Assembly: GCF_002127325.2 (NCBI RefSeq)
Contig: NC_035440.2
Coordinates: 78,741,375 to 78,805,374 of the forward strand
Reading direction: 5' to 3'
Source of the DNA: Helianthus annuus
Lineage: Eukaryota > Streptophyta > Magnoliopsida > Asterales > Asteraceae
Length of the DNA: 64,000 bases
In this document: positions 12,521 to 24,910 of the stretch, one piece after another
Numbering within the stretch: the stretch's first letter is position 1
Layout: every line of letters begins with the position of its first letter
Translations under genes and position numbers: made by a program
Notes under the pieces: generated by a model
What the model saw: only the letters and a program-made list of their open reading frames with translations
Told to the model about the DNA's origin: nothing
Database searches by the model: none

Positions 12521-12623
12521 ATAGGATTATGCTTTGCATATCTTTAGTGGTTATTTGACACAAAGTCACAAACAGACTCCTACGAATAAATTTCGGGACG
12601 AAATTTCCTAAAGTAGGGGAGAC

Positions 12624-15600
12624 TGTGACACCTGTGTCACTGTGACCGTCAAACAAATGCCAAACCAATGAAATTTTGTATTTCATACTTGGGAATTGTG
12701 AAAATATGTGTATCATTTGCACATATCAATTCTTGTTCGATTTCGGGCTTTAAGTCGCTTTCTGGAAGGTTATACACGATCTGATGCGTAAATATAACCA
12801 GTTTAATGCAACAAACACTCCGGAATAGTGACATAGGCTTAACATACCTTAAATAACCTTTACATAACTTAGAAATAAGTTTTGGATGGTTTGGTATGCC
12901 GAAATCAAGTTTATTCGATCGCAGGGACTAATTGTGTCAAACTGCGAAACTATACCGATTCGTATGGTGTCGAACAGTCCGGAACTTGATCATAAGTTAA
13001 ACATACCATATATAACCTAAATATGGCTTAGAAATAAGCTTTGATAGGTTCGGTGTGTGAAAACATGCTTATATGATCTTACAGGGACTAAAAGTGTCAT
13101 AAACGGCGTAAGTTTGCATTTTCGCGCATATCTTACGTTCTGAACACATCTGGACATCCAAAATTTTTGTACACACTAAAATAATTTTATTTTAGTGATC
13201 GCCATGCAAAAAATTCCATTCGTCGCTTAATTTGGATCGTTTTCGCGTCCGTTCGAGTTTCGCCGTAAATAACCGAACAACGTGACCGTACGACCAAACG
13301 AACCGACATCCGAGATATTTTTGAGCATGTTTTGAGTCCCCTATGCTTTAACTTCATTTTAGAGCCTTGAAATGAGGTTAACGGGGTTTAAACGCATCGA
13401 AAAAGGCTTTAAACACGTGCAGGGACCATTTCTGTCAATTTTGAAACTTTGCTGAACCTGATACATGCTAGCGTAGCGCGAGCCCTAAGGCCTATGCCCT
13501 AGCGCTACGCGAGCGCCTCATCTGGGCAGAAAGTGTGTTTTCAGCATCTGTTTGCAAATTCAGGGGTTGTTTTGGTAAATTCTTGGTGTGTTGAGCAAGT
13601 TTAAGTGCTCTCCAAGGCTTTGCACCTGCTCCTAACACTTGTATGGATGAGATTTATTCCTTAATGGCTAAACAAACCACTTGTGATGATCCTAGAGCAT
13701 CACCACAAGTATAAATAGCCCATCCATTTCATTCATTCCTTGCTCATTCTTCTCATTCTTCTCTTCACATCTGCTTTGGAGCTCTCTCTCAAGCATTTGG
13801 GACTTTGTCTTCTTGTAGAAAAGATAGCAAGGACCTTAAGTGAGCTTCTTTCATTCTTTTTCTTGCTTTTTCCTTATGTAGTGCAGAAAGTCAAACAGTT
13901 TGGCCAACAGCTTGACTTTCGGTTTTGACCATCAATTGGTCAAGTCAAAGTTCAATTGAACTTTGACACGTGATTGTAATCACGATAGTTATAATCCTTC
14001 GCGATTATAACCGCTGATTACCACGTTATCTAGTTGTAGTGTCGAGTCAAAGTTTCGGTCAAAATGCGTTTTAGCACGCATTTTGCCTCGGAACTACTTT
14101 AGGGTATCAAAACACTTTGTTTTGATACCAAATCAGTAGGTTAGACATGTTTTGACATGTCTAACTCGACACTATTAGTTTGTGCTTGTTTAGGGTCGTA
14201 AGATAAGCGGACTAAACAACCGCTTATACTTCCGAACCCGACCCGTTTGGTCGATCGTTAGGATCCGACCAAGCTTAGTTAGTGATCATAGTTGCATAGG
14301 GAATAACCACTGAGGTTATACCTTATGATCACATAGGATTGGTTAGTCATTTGCTTGTTAGCTTGTATGCCCATAGGAAATGACCAAAATACCCTTTTGA
14401 AGCTAAAATCCGTATTTTGCCTATGTGAACATATTTTTGACAAGTAATCTGATTTAGTAACATGTTTAGGGATAATTGGGCATGTAAGACTTGGCATAGC
14501 ACATAGTTAACCATCCGAACATAGTTTTACGCTAACGACGCCTTATAGTAGCTTATGTTACCATAACGTGTCGAAACGGGTCAAAAGCACTTAGGTAGGC
14601 CTTTCAATCAGAATGTAGGGTCTATTAAATCATACCATATGAGTTCAATTACTCATTTGATTTATAGAACCTCATTCTATCCTATCTCCCGATTTAGGTC
14701 CGGTTATTTACATAGTTACCTATATAGGGTGCCGTTTGATTCCCTAATCACTCTAGCTTTGCTTGGTTGTTGTTCAAGACTTCTAAGCACTCTCAGGTGA
14801 GTACATAGTCCCCTCTTTTACTGTTTTCAAACTGTTTTGGGGTGGAACACATGTGCCTACTTGATACTTTCATGTTTCTCATGTTTTTATATCATATACT
14901 TACTATGTTCAATAGTACACTATTAGTACACGATTTCATTATGTTTTGCTATGTATGTTCACGTAACATGCTAGCACATTGATTTCCATATACTACATTT
15001 TGTCGCATATGCTCATCCAGCATATGGACACATTGTTTTACATTTTGAACCGTTGTAACCATATGATCATTTGAACCGTTGTAACCATTTGATCATATGA
15101 ACCGTTGGTAACCATTTGACTATGTAAACCGTTAGTAACCGTTGATTATGTGAACCGTTTGTAACCGTTGATTAGATGATCCGTTGGATTATGTGAACCG
15201 TTTGTAACCATTTGACTATGTGAACCGTTTGTAACCGTTGATTGACACGAACTATTTGAATCTGTTTGAACCGTTGGGTTAGGGAAGTGATTAGGTAACG
15301 GGGCGGGTATAATGTGTTAAAAGCATGGTGGATACGCCGCTGGTACTTCCTATATATAAGTGCTTTTAATACATTATATATCGTTGCGTTATCTAGATCA
15401 CTTGGGCAATGGTAAACAAAACAAAGTTGTAATACAAGGTTTTCCAACAATATATTATACTATTCGAGTTTTATTCCATAAACGATTTACAAATCTGGAT
15501 TTAATTAAACAAATGTTTTGGGGTTAAGAATCATGGCTACGAGATTTTTTTTATAAAATATAACCAATTTGATTTGAGTTGGTTATTTGTGTCGCAATAC

Positions 15601-15977
15601 TATACTTTTCAAAACAAGGTTTTTAAATAAGTATTGCAATATGTAAAACGAGCCATGAATCTGAAACTCATACAAAACCTATGTACTCGCCGGCATTTTT
15701 ATGCTGACGTACCTATTTTCACATGTGTTTCAGGTACATTAGTTGATGGCATTTGATGATGATATTGGTGTATTCTCACATAGGAATGGACAAGGCCTTA
15801 GCGACTTTAAAACTTGGAGGATAATAGTTGTATTTATCTAATTTGTATCAAAACATTTAGTTCAATAATTCAATAAAACGAAACTATTTATTCCATGGTT
15901 GTGAAACAATGATTCTGTTACAACACTCCCCGACGTTTCCGCCACGTTTTGTTGTTTTACGTGGTCGGGGTGTGACA
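12624..15977 (+). repeat. 3' LTR of Gypsy LARD
   Basis: This is the same length and almost the same sequence as the 5' LTR. Differences seen by eye include bases near 13143, 13184, 13263, 13503 and 13566. It is preceded by the PPT and followed by the ACCAA target duplication. Confidence 0.95.
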
Positions 15978-16287
15978 ACCAATTCCCAACCGTCTTATAT
16001 CAAACCCAAGAGAATTCAAAATCAATTTTTTTTCTTTTTTTTCATCAGTTTTATTTCTTTTCACTTTTTTTTTCTTTTAATGAGCATAGACGTTGCTTTC
16101 CCTAACGCAGAGGCATTCCGGCTGTAAAGTCGCTATCCCCAACTCGGATTACTTAGGCTTCTGTACTTTTTATTTGCAAGTTCGATTTCACACATTCTAG
16201 AGGTATTCCGGTTGTAAAGTCACAATCCCCAACCCAGATTACATAGGCCTGCGCTACTTTCATTCAGTTTCTAGCTCATTTTTTTTT
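15978..16287 (-). mobile_element. Internal region 1, right part
   Basis: This resumes the sequence broken at 6652, parallel to 24121 onward, then departs from it after a T-rich stretch. It contains an imperfect direct duplication of about 100 bp (16108-16170 and 16199-16262, both with GGTTGTAAAGTC-like cores). No coding sequence is recognised. Confidence 0.65.
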
Positions 16288-16557
16288 AAACACAATCAAT
16301 CCATAACATTCATGCAATTAACGAAAACGGTAAAAACATTAATCAATCCATTCAACTAAGTCTAGGTGGCTTAAATGTTTAGCCGATCATAGTCATGAAC
16401 GAAGATAATAAACAAGGTTCAAATAAAGAATTCATTGACATAGAATAAAAGAAACTAGAAAATAAAAGAACCCGGTAAGCTAAAACCGTAATCCCTTGAA
16501 TTCCAAGCTTCTTGATCTTCAACCCCAATAATTCCTTGCGAAACAAGCTTCAAATTT
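16288..16557 (-). mobile_element. LTR copy C, left piece
   Basis: It matches the LTR family from about B position 5558 onward with considerable divergence. It is broken at 16557 by the Copia insertion and resumes at 23120 after the AATTT duplication. The R/U5-side portion of the LTR is missing, and the truncation point is within a dozen bases of that of inverted copy A. Confidence 0.7.
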
Positions 16558-17791
16558 TGTTGGTTATTTTAGTGTTACCAACACGTATTTTAGGGTATTG
16601 GATTAACTTGTTGATAGAGGAAATAATGTTAGAGATTGAACGAGTTAGGTGACGCGGGAGTGTCGGCTCGATTTAATCCTAAGATTATTTGAGTTTATTA
16701 TATAGATAATTTACATGGGCTTCTAGTTAATGATCAGGTTGTAATTAACGAATTTGTACTAAATATATATTATATTATTGTTGTTTTATTAAAAGCCCAT
16801 TAAATTGAAAGACTATCAAATGGTTGAAACCCATTACATCAATTTAATTCATGAAGTTGATGTGGATTGTTGGGCCAATATTGGCTAACTTGAGACTAAA
16901 ACAAATTTCATTTGTTTTAGGGTGTTTTGACGATGATGAATTCAATATAAGTCCAATATATTATTTTTTAATAAGCCCCTGTGAAGTTTAATGAAATTTT
17001 AGTTATTCTATTCTCGATCAACACATGAGATACAGACATAAAGAAAACGACTTCAGTTTTCTTAGGTGAAAACGCACAAAAACAGAAAGAGAGCGTAAGG
17101 TTACAAGAGTTCAATCACAGAATCATCAAATCCAATTCCAACAAGAGTGATCTTTGTCTAATCCGATAAATCATTGCGTGTAACCCGCAAATAGGTTTAT
17201 CTGATAGTTCTCATACGATTCAGAGATTAATCCAGGTTTTATCACAAACTTTTCAATTTCAATTCGGTTCCAGGTTTGTTAGTTTCTTTGAAATTACTTG
17301 TTCTAGACCAATTATACAACAAAGAGAAATCTATTTTAGGGTTCAATTTGGTTCGAATTGTAGTTGTAGTTTTGTTCGAATATTTACCTGGCCTGTGATA
17401 GTTTTGTTGGAAATTCTAAGTGCCAGTTTGAATTCAATAATAATATTTGGATTTTAAAAATTGAGTTTTGAATTTGGTGAACAAAGGAAATCCTAATTCT
17501 GTGGAATTATTAAATCAAAGTGAGTTGCAATATAATTTGATCGTCAATATGTTTCAAGAATTTGAAACTTTTATTTTGATTTAGTGGTCTTCATTGAAGT
17601 TGTTTAATATTAAATATTTGGTCAAGGAATTAGGAATTAAGGTGTATTTAATATTTTGATATTCTCAAATTGATATTGAGTAATTGAAATTTGTTGACAT
17701 CAGCGACTAGATATAATTGGTGGTTTGGAAATCATTTAATTAATTTAAAGTGGGTTTGTCAAATAATTTAGAAGGCTGGTGTATTTTCTTA

Positions 17792-18096
17792 GGCTGGAGG
17801 GTGTGGGGGTTCCATCCCCGCCACGTCACCATGTATAACGCCCATATGGGCTCCATCACCACACCCTCCAAGTGAAGAGGGGGCGCCATTGATGGGGTTC
17901 CATGGTGGTAAAGCCCTTTAACGCCAAAGTTTAAGCATTCAGGTGGGGCCCACTAGTTTTAACCCAATCAAATGTTTTTTTTTGTTTAATAGGGGCTCCA
18001 TCCACACCATGTAAATTAAAGGGGAGCTCCATAGGTGAGGTGGATCCTAGGTGGACTTGATAAAGCCTCATGGGGCTCCAACCACACCTCATAGAC
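17792..18096. mobile_element. Tourist-like MITE within Copia leader
   Basis: A 305-bp GC-richer segment is flanked by TTA on both sides (17789-17791, 18097-18099). Its ends are imperfectly inverted (GGCTGGAGGGTGTGG against GTCTATGAGGTGTGG). TTA duplications are typical of PIF/Harbinger MITEs. The terminal match is only moderate, so the family is tentative. Confidence 0.5.
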
Positions 18097-18136
18097 TTAG
18101 TTTGATCACTCTTAAATTCAAGTTAACTGGTTCAAA

Positions 18137-21100
18137 ATGATTGAACATGATGAGAAAACTGGAATGTTAAACAAGGGTAAGGGTGATAAAAGAAAGTTTG
18201 ACCGGGATAATAATGATTTCAACAAGAAACCAAAAGAGGGTTGTTGGAGATGTGGCAAACCGGGGCATTTCAAGAAAGATTGTCGTGTGAAGATTACTAG
18301 TGGAAAAAAAGCTAACATAGCGGGTCCAAGTGGGTCGAAAGATCTGAATGCTTCACAAGGTACGCTTACTAATTCCACTTTAAGTTTGACAAAACCTATG
18401 AGTTTTGTAGTTGATTCAATTAGTCATTCGGGACATGGTAATTATTCACAAAACACAAAAAATGGATTTGATTTAAAGAAACAAAATTTATTTTGTGATT
18501 TGAATAATAAACAAATAAAAGGTAATGTTTCTAAATCAAACTTGTTTAATACAAAGGTGCAGCCCGTTGGCTATAGTGGTACACACATGGGGCAATTGGG
18601 CCAAATTACTAGAAGTGTACAAGTTGGGAAAAATCCCTCTGGGTGTGAAATAAATGAAACCCGATCTTCGGGTTTATTATTGGACTCAAAAAGTCCAATG
18701 GCTTATAAACATAATGCGGTTGAGAATTATATATCGTTTATTTCTGAATCCTTTTATGTACAAGATGATATGCTTGCATGGTGGGTTGACTCGGGTGCTA
18801 CGAGTCATGTTTGCAAGGATCTCAAATGGTTTGAGGAATTTGAACCAATTAAAGATGGATCTGTACCAAGGATGGTAAATATTGCAACCGAGCCCATCAA
18901 AGGAGTTGGAAAAGTTAGACTTGTATTTACTTCTGAAAAACATCTATTATTAGATAATGTGTTGTATGTGCCAGGGATTCGAAAGAATCTCTTATCCGGA
19001 ATTGTATTAAACAATTATGGTTATAAGCAGGTCATTGAGTCGGATAAGTTTATCTTGTCTCGACATGGAACCTTTTTTGGATTTGGATATTTATGTAATG
19101 GCATGTTTATGCTTAATATTAATGTCCCGTCTGCTATTGAATCTGTTTGTATCGCATCTACATCCTCTAGTAATGTTGAGAATGATTCACGTCTATGGCA
19201 TGCTAGATTAGGTCATGTTAATTATTATAGGATGAAAGATATGTCTAAAATGAGCCTAATACCTGCCTTTGACATGCAAAACTGTAGTAAATGTCATACT
19301 TGCAAGTTGACTAAAATTACTAGGAAACCGTTTAAAGATGTTAAAAGGGATTCTAAGGTATTAGAATTAATTCATTCTGATTTATGTGACTTTCATAGTA
19401 CACCCTCATTTGGAAATAAAAAGTATGTGGTTACTTTTATTGATGATGCCTCTAGGTTTTGTTATGTCTATTTGTTACATTCAAAAGATGAAGCTCTTGA
19501 TAAATTCAAAATTTATAAACAAGAGATAGAGCGACATCAAAGTTGTTTGATAAAGAACTTTCGTACTGACAGAGGTGGGGAGTATTATGATCCAGTTTAC
19601 TTTCAGTCTACTGGTATAATACATCAAACAACTGCTCCATATACACCACAGCAAAATGGTGTATCTGAGAGGAAGAATAGGACTTTGAAAGAAATGGTTA
19701 ATTCCATGTTATCCTATTCTGGGTCAAGTGAAGGATTCTGGGGTGAGGCTATGTTAACAGCCTGTTACTTGTTAAATAGAGTTCCTAATAAAAAGTCTAA
19801 AGTAACCCCATATGAACTCTGGTACAAAAAGGCACCAAACTTAAGTCATCTTAGAGTTTGGGGTTGTAGAGCTGTTGTAAAGCTTACTGAACCAAAATTG
19901 AGAAACATAGGTGAAAGAGGCATTGATTGCATCTTTATTGGGTATGGTGAGCATTCCCCTGTTCATAGGTTCTATGTCACAGAACCAAATTACTATGTTT
20001 CTGTTCACACTGTGATTGAGTCAAGAACTGCTGGTTTTGGCAATGAGGATAGATTTTCTTCTGTGCCTAGACTAAAGGACATGCCTTATAGTTTGGAAAC
20101 ATCAGCTGTAATTGAGTTTGGTAATAACTCTGTTGGTACCAAAGATGTACCATCTACTAGTACCGAACCTAGGAAGGGTACTAGGATCAGGAAAGTCAAG
20201 TCTTTTGGCTCTGACTTTCATCTATTTGGTGGAAGGAAATAGGAATGGGGTTGAATATCAGTATCAATATTGTTTCAATATTGAGGAGGATCCTAAGACA
20301 TACAGTCAGGCAATGGCATCTAGGGATGTTGCTTTCTGGAAAGAAGTCATCCAAGATGAGATGGATTCTATCATGCATAATAATACATGGAAATTGACTG
20401 ATTTGCCTCCTGGTTGCAAACCTTTGGGTTAAATGGATTTTCAAAAGAAAGATGAAAGTTGATGGTAGCATAGATAAGTTTAAAGCCAGGTTGGTTATCC
20501 AAGGCTTTAGACAAAAGGAAGGAATAGATTTCTTTGATACATATGCTCCTGTTGCACGAATTTCCACCATAAGGCTTCTTTTAGCTCTTGCTTCAATTCA
20601 TAACTTGGTAATTCACCAAATGGATGTCAAGACCACGTTCTTGAATGATGAATTGGATGAAGAGGTATACATGAAACAACCTGAGGGTTTTGTATTACCT
20701 GGACAAGAGCACATGGTGTGTAAACTCGTCAAATCATTATATGGTTTGAAACAAGCACCTAAGCAGTGGCATCAAAAATTTGCTGAGGTAATCTTATCTC
20801 ATGGTTTTCTTCTAAACCAAGCTGATAAGTGTGTCTACAGTAGGTTTGAATCCTCTGGTAAAGGAGTGATTATTTGTCTATATGTAGATGACATGTTGAT
20901 CTTTGGCACTGACCAAGATCAGGTTAATAAGACAAAGAAATTGTTGTCTTTGAATTTTGAAATGAAGGATATGGGGGAGGCGGATGTGATCCTTGGAATA
21001 AGGATTAAAAGGAGTAACAATGGTATAACCATGACACAGTCTCATTACATTGAGAAAGTGTTGAAGAAATTCAATCATTATAATTGTTCTCCTGTGAGCA

Positions 21101-21906
21101 CTCCTCTAGATCCTAGCATCCGGTTGATTCCTAATTCTGGTGATTCAGTTTCACAATTAGAGTATTCTAAGGTCATTGGATGCTTGATGTATGCTATGAT
21201 TAGCACAAGGCCTGACATAGCTTATGCTGTGGGTAAGTTGACCAGATTTACTAGTAATCCTAGTGCTCAACACTGGCAAGCAGTGAACAGACTACTTAAG
21301 TACCTAAAAGGAACCATGCACTTTGGTTTATGCTATTCAGGTTTTCCTTCAGTTATAGAAGGGTACTCTGATGCAAGTTGGATAAACAATAAGGAAGATC
21401 ATTCCTCCACAAGTGGATGGGTGTTCTTACTTAGTAGAGGTGCTATCTCCTGGGCTTCAAAGAAACAAACTTGCATCACTGAGTCAACTATGGAATCTGA
21501 GTTTGTGGCCTTAGCTGCAACTGGTAAAGTAGCTGAGTGGCTCAGAAATTTGATCTATGAGATTCCATTATGGTCGAAACCGATATCACTAATCTCTATT
21601 AGGTGTGATAGTGCAGCTACATTGGCTAAGGCATATAGTCAAGTGTACAATGGGAAGTCTAGACACTTAGGTGTTAGACAAAGTATGATTAGAGAATTAA
21701 TCATGAATGGGGTGATATCCGTTGAGTTTGTTAGATCTGAGCTTAATTTAGCTGATCATCTAACCAAAGGGTTAGGAAGAGATCTTGTGAAGAAATCAGC
21801 TAAAGGGATGGGTTTAAAGTCTACTTTAAATATCTTATGTCAAGACACCCAATTCCCATCTAATACAACGTTAGATGCAGAATTCAATACGGAAAGCTTG
21901 TCATAA
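18137..21906 (+). pseudogene. Copia gag-pol polyprotein, frameshifted
   Basis: The first frame (18137-20242, 701 codons) has a CCHC knuckle (CWRCGKPGHFKKDC), the aspartic protease motif DSGA (18787-18800), the pre-integrase HARLGH motif, and an integrase core with catalytic D/D/E segments (HSDLC, FIDDASR, DRGGEY, PQQNGVSERKN). The frame then shifts near 20235 and again near 20430, each consistent with loss of two bases. The last frame (20452-21906) has RT with MDVKTTFLN and catalytic YVDD, then RNase H (YSDASW, ESTMESEF). The capsid part of gag is absent. It cannot make an intact polyprotein. Confidence 0.95.
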
Positions 21907-22353
21907 CGATATTGGAACACAAGTGCAAATCATCCGAAGGTATGTGTTCAGACTGCAACATAAAGTAGGTTGAAGTTGAACATCTTAATAGTTCATTGAT
22001 AAATTGCAGTGCAGGTGCAAGAGTAATGAACTACCTATAAGAATATGAAGTTTAGCCGCTTCAAGAAGCTTTAGACTTGAGTTTTGATATATTCTTTGAA
22101 GGATTAGGACACAGGCTAGTAAAACATTGTGTCAAGTGGAATTTGGATTTGTAAACGTTTGTGTATATTACCTACATGTATTTAAATGGATAACATGGGT
22201 TCAATCCATAGAGACACCCTGTTATTCTAATATTTGTAACGTGTAATATACTAAGTGAAAATTCAATCCTCGGGACATTTTCATTATGCATGCGTTTGTG
22301 TTTCTGTGAGAACGGTTAAGTTAATCATGGATACCACAAAAATGGGGGAGGAA

Positions 22354-23119
22354 TGTTGGTTATTTTAGTGTTACCAACACGTATTTTAGGGTATTGGATT
22401 AACTTGTTGATCGAGGAAATAATGTTAGAGATTAAACGAGTTAGGTGACGCGGGAGTGTGGGCTCGATTTAATCCTAAGATTATTTGAGTTTATTATATA
22501 GATAATTTACATGGGCTTCTAGTTAATGATCAGGTTGTAATTAACGAATTTGTACTAAATATATATTATATTATTGTTGTTTCATTAAAAGCCCATTAAA
22601 TTGAAAGACTATCAAATGGTTGAAACCCATTACATCAATTTAATTCATGAAGTTGATGTGGATTGTTGGGCCAATATTGGCTGACTTGAGACTAAAACAA
22701 AATTCATTTGTTTTAGGGTGTTTTGACGATGATGGATTCAATATAAGTCCAATATGTTATTTTTTAATAAGCCCCTGTGCAGTTTAATGAAATTTTAGTT
22801 ATTTTATTCTCGATCAACACATGAGATACAGACATAAAGAAAACGACTTCAGTTTTCTTGGGTGAAAACGCACAAAAAAACAGAAAGAGAGCGTACGGTT
22901 ACAAGAGTTCAATCACAGAATCATCAAATCCAATTCCAACAAGAGTGATCTCTGTCTAATCCGATAAATCATTGCGTGTAACCCGTAAATAGGTTTATCT
23001 GATAGTTCTCATACGATTCAGAGATTAATCCAGGTTTTATCACAAACTTTGCAATTTCAATTCGATTCCAGGTTTGTTAATTTTTTTGAAATTACTTGTT
23101 CTAGACCAATTATACAACA
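22354..23119 (+). repeat. 3' LTR of Copia element
   Basis: The 766-bp LTR matches 16558-17321 with roughly 19 substitutions and a 2-bp A-run difference. It is preceded by the PPT at about 22338-22353 and followed by AATTT. Confidence 0.95.
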
Positions 23120-23836
23120 AATTTCATCCACCCTATGCCTATGCCTTGCATCTGATATGATGTGTATCGGCCCCCCTCAACTGTCTTCCTCTATAATAAT
23201 TCGTGCCCTTCTTTTTAAATAGGCTGATGTCTTCGTGCGTCTGCCCTCAATTGGCAGCCCAGGCCCAGCAGTCCACAACAAAATTGAGTTGAACTCCAAT
23301 CTTTATGGCCTGGGCCCTTTAGGCTAATTGATAAAAGGCATAATGGGCTACGCTTTTGTGCATATATGGACTAAATCACAACTCATAGAAAATAAAGAAA
23401 CGTTGGCCTGGTCTTTGTCCTTTTCGAATTCATTCAACCACCACAATAATAAATGCCAACAATAATTATGAGGGTATCTTAGCAGCTCAAACTTCATACG
23501 GCCCAACATCACTAAATTAGATGAACTCCAATTATAATATATACTGATGTGGTCTAACCCTTTCTCTCGATCCAATTATAGAATTATTGTGGCAGCCATC
23601 TAACTTAAAAAATAGAGATAGTGGTCTCGGTCCACTCACAGAAAGTAGTACCAATTTTACTTCGGTCACTGGCGCCCTACTCTACTCAACTAGCTGGTCA
23701 TTTTTATATTACTCGTTTTTGCTCCATTTGCACCAGGACCTGGCAAAAGACAATATAATATAATACTAAAACTAAATAAAAGCAAATAAAAACTACAACC
23801 TACACGGGACAAATATGTGTATTTTACCCCACATCA
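23120..23836 (-). mobile_element. LTR copy C, right piece
   Basis: It continues LTR C after the Copia insertion and ends ACCCCACATCA at 23836, the U3-type end seen in B and D. The section 23590-23836 is clearly similar to the matching part of LTR D; 23125-23590 is strongly diverged. It is followed by a PPT-like minus-strand sequence (GTGGGGATATT). Confidence 0.75.
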
Positions 23837-24164
23837 AATATCCCCACGTTTAACCTTTTTTCGTCCTCGAAAAAGAATTATGCAACGGAATCAGAGATGT
23901 TTAGTTACTCGGGTAAACAATTAGTTATATTTTGTTAAGATCAAAGCTTGCATTAGCCGCGATTGCGAATATACTTGTCCCTTTAAACCCAAATCCGGTC
24001 TTAATCCCTTATCATGTGAATTTAATCTAAGTGTGGTCAGTCTACCTAGGGTCTCACGCTAAAATCTACAGTCTATCTACTCCCGCCTCAAGCTTATAGA
24101 ACTAAAGGAACGATCACTGGACCAATTCCCAACCGTCTTATATAAAAACCAAGAGAGTTTAAAA

Positions 24165-24784
24165 TCAGATTTTTTTTCTTTTTCCATTTTTTTCGCTTTT
24201 CTTTCTCTTTTTTTTTTCTTTACTCTCCACATTTCCCCATATCGTCTCCCCATCAGTAAGCTCGGGGATCACTATCGCCTTGTAATTCATTCTTCGAACT
24301 GTAATCCACTCATCATCATAATCGCCCCACTGTATTTGTTGCTTCCGCTCTCTGTTTCCCCAATCCATTTCCAACCGAGCAGCGATTTCTTCATACCAGT
24401 GTGGTCCACCACATTCTTCACATCTTGGATACCTTTGCTGACTGAGGACATACTCTCTCATTGGGCCTATTAGCCCGATCATTAGCTCAAGTATGCCGAC
24501 CATTTTCGGAAACCTTGGATCCCTGTACTCCTGAAGTTCTTTTATCTTCTGTACGAAACTCACAATTATTTCCATGAACTTAAAAAAATGGGAAAGCCTC
24601 TCAATAGTATTTGTGGAATACCCCTGCGAAGAATATTGTTGTGGCTGCACAAAGGGGTTACTATCATAATCTGCAGAGGACCCCTCATATTGGGACATTT
24701 AATTGTAAAGTGAGGCCCTCCACAAATTTCACACGTATTTACTAGACTCAATATAAATATAATAAATAAAAAACAAAAAAACAA
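24165..24784 (-). pseudogene. Small gag-like CCHC protein of compound element
   Basis: On the minus strand an upstream frame has a zinc-knuckle-like CEICGGPHFTIKC near 24728. After an apparent one-base loss it continues as a 177-residue frame (24698 to 24165) with a second C-x2-C-GGPH, a central hydrophobic/helical part and a very basic C-terminus (KEKKKRKK). No protease, RT or integrase is present. I infer a minimal gag-derived protein of a non-autonomous Gypsy family; its exact role is unknown. Confidence 0.55.
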
Positions 24785-24883
24785 AAGACACGGACAATCA
24801 GACTCCTATAACTCAATATACAAAAGCAACTAGCACGTATGATGTCAGTTAAGTCCAAACAAAGTAATCAACGCAATTGCCAA

Positions 24884-24904
24884 GAGTCCCCGGCAGCAGC
24901 GCCA
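24884..24904 (-). other. Primer-binding site, tRNA-Asp type
   Basis: On the minus strand it reads TGGCGCTGCTGCCGGGGAC, close to the TGGCGCCGTTGCCGGGGA site known from Athila-type Gypsy elements. It lies six bases inside LTR D, fixing LTR D as the 5' LTR of a minus-strand element. Confidence 0.8.
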
Positions 24905-24910
24905 AAAACT

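Larger units (their letters stand above)
6653..15977 (+). mobile_element. Non-autonomous Gypsy LARD with 3.35-kb LTRs
   Basis: The element is complete: LTR 6653-10006, internal 10007-12623, LTR 12624-15977, with ACCAA at 6648-6652 and 15978-15982. The LTRs begin TGTGACACC and end GGTGTGACA, and both are 3354 bp. A Met-initiator-type primer site (TGGTATCAGAGCCA) lies at 10014-10027 and a PPT (AAGTAGGGGAGAC) at 12611-12623. The 2.6-kb interior has no protease, RT, RNase H or integrase, only a gag remnant and a tandem array, so it must depend on proteins from elsewhere. The LTRs differ by only about five bases by eye. Confidence 0.95.
16558..23119 (+). mobile_element. Copia retrotransposon with decayed gag-pol
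   Basis: The element is 6562 bp with LTRs 16558-17321 (764 bp) and 22354-23119 (766 bp), both TGTTGGTTATT...TACAACA, and target duplication AATTT (16553-16557, 23120-23124). A PPT (AATGGGGGAGGAA) precedes the 3' LTR. No standard Met-initiator primer site is visible after the 5' LTR. About 19 LTR substitutions (about 2.5%) make it clearly older than the LARD. It encodes protease, integrase, RT and RNase H in Copia order, with frameshifts. Confidence 0.95.

Noticed and set aside
17346..17360. GGTTCGAATTG resembling a tRNA B box
   Set aside because: No A box, acceptor stem or cloverleaf is seen around it.
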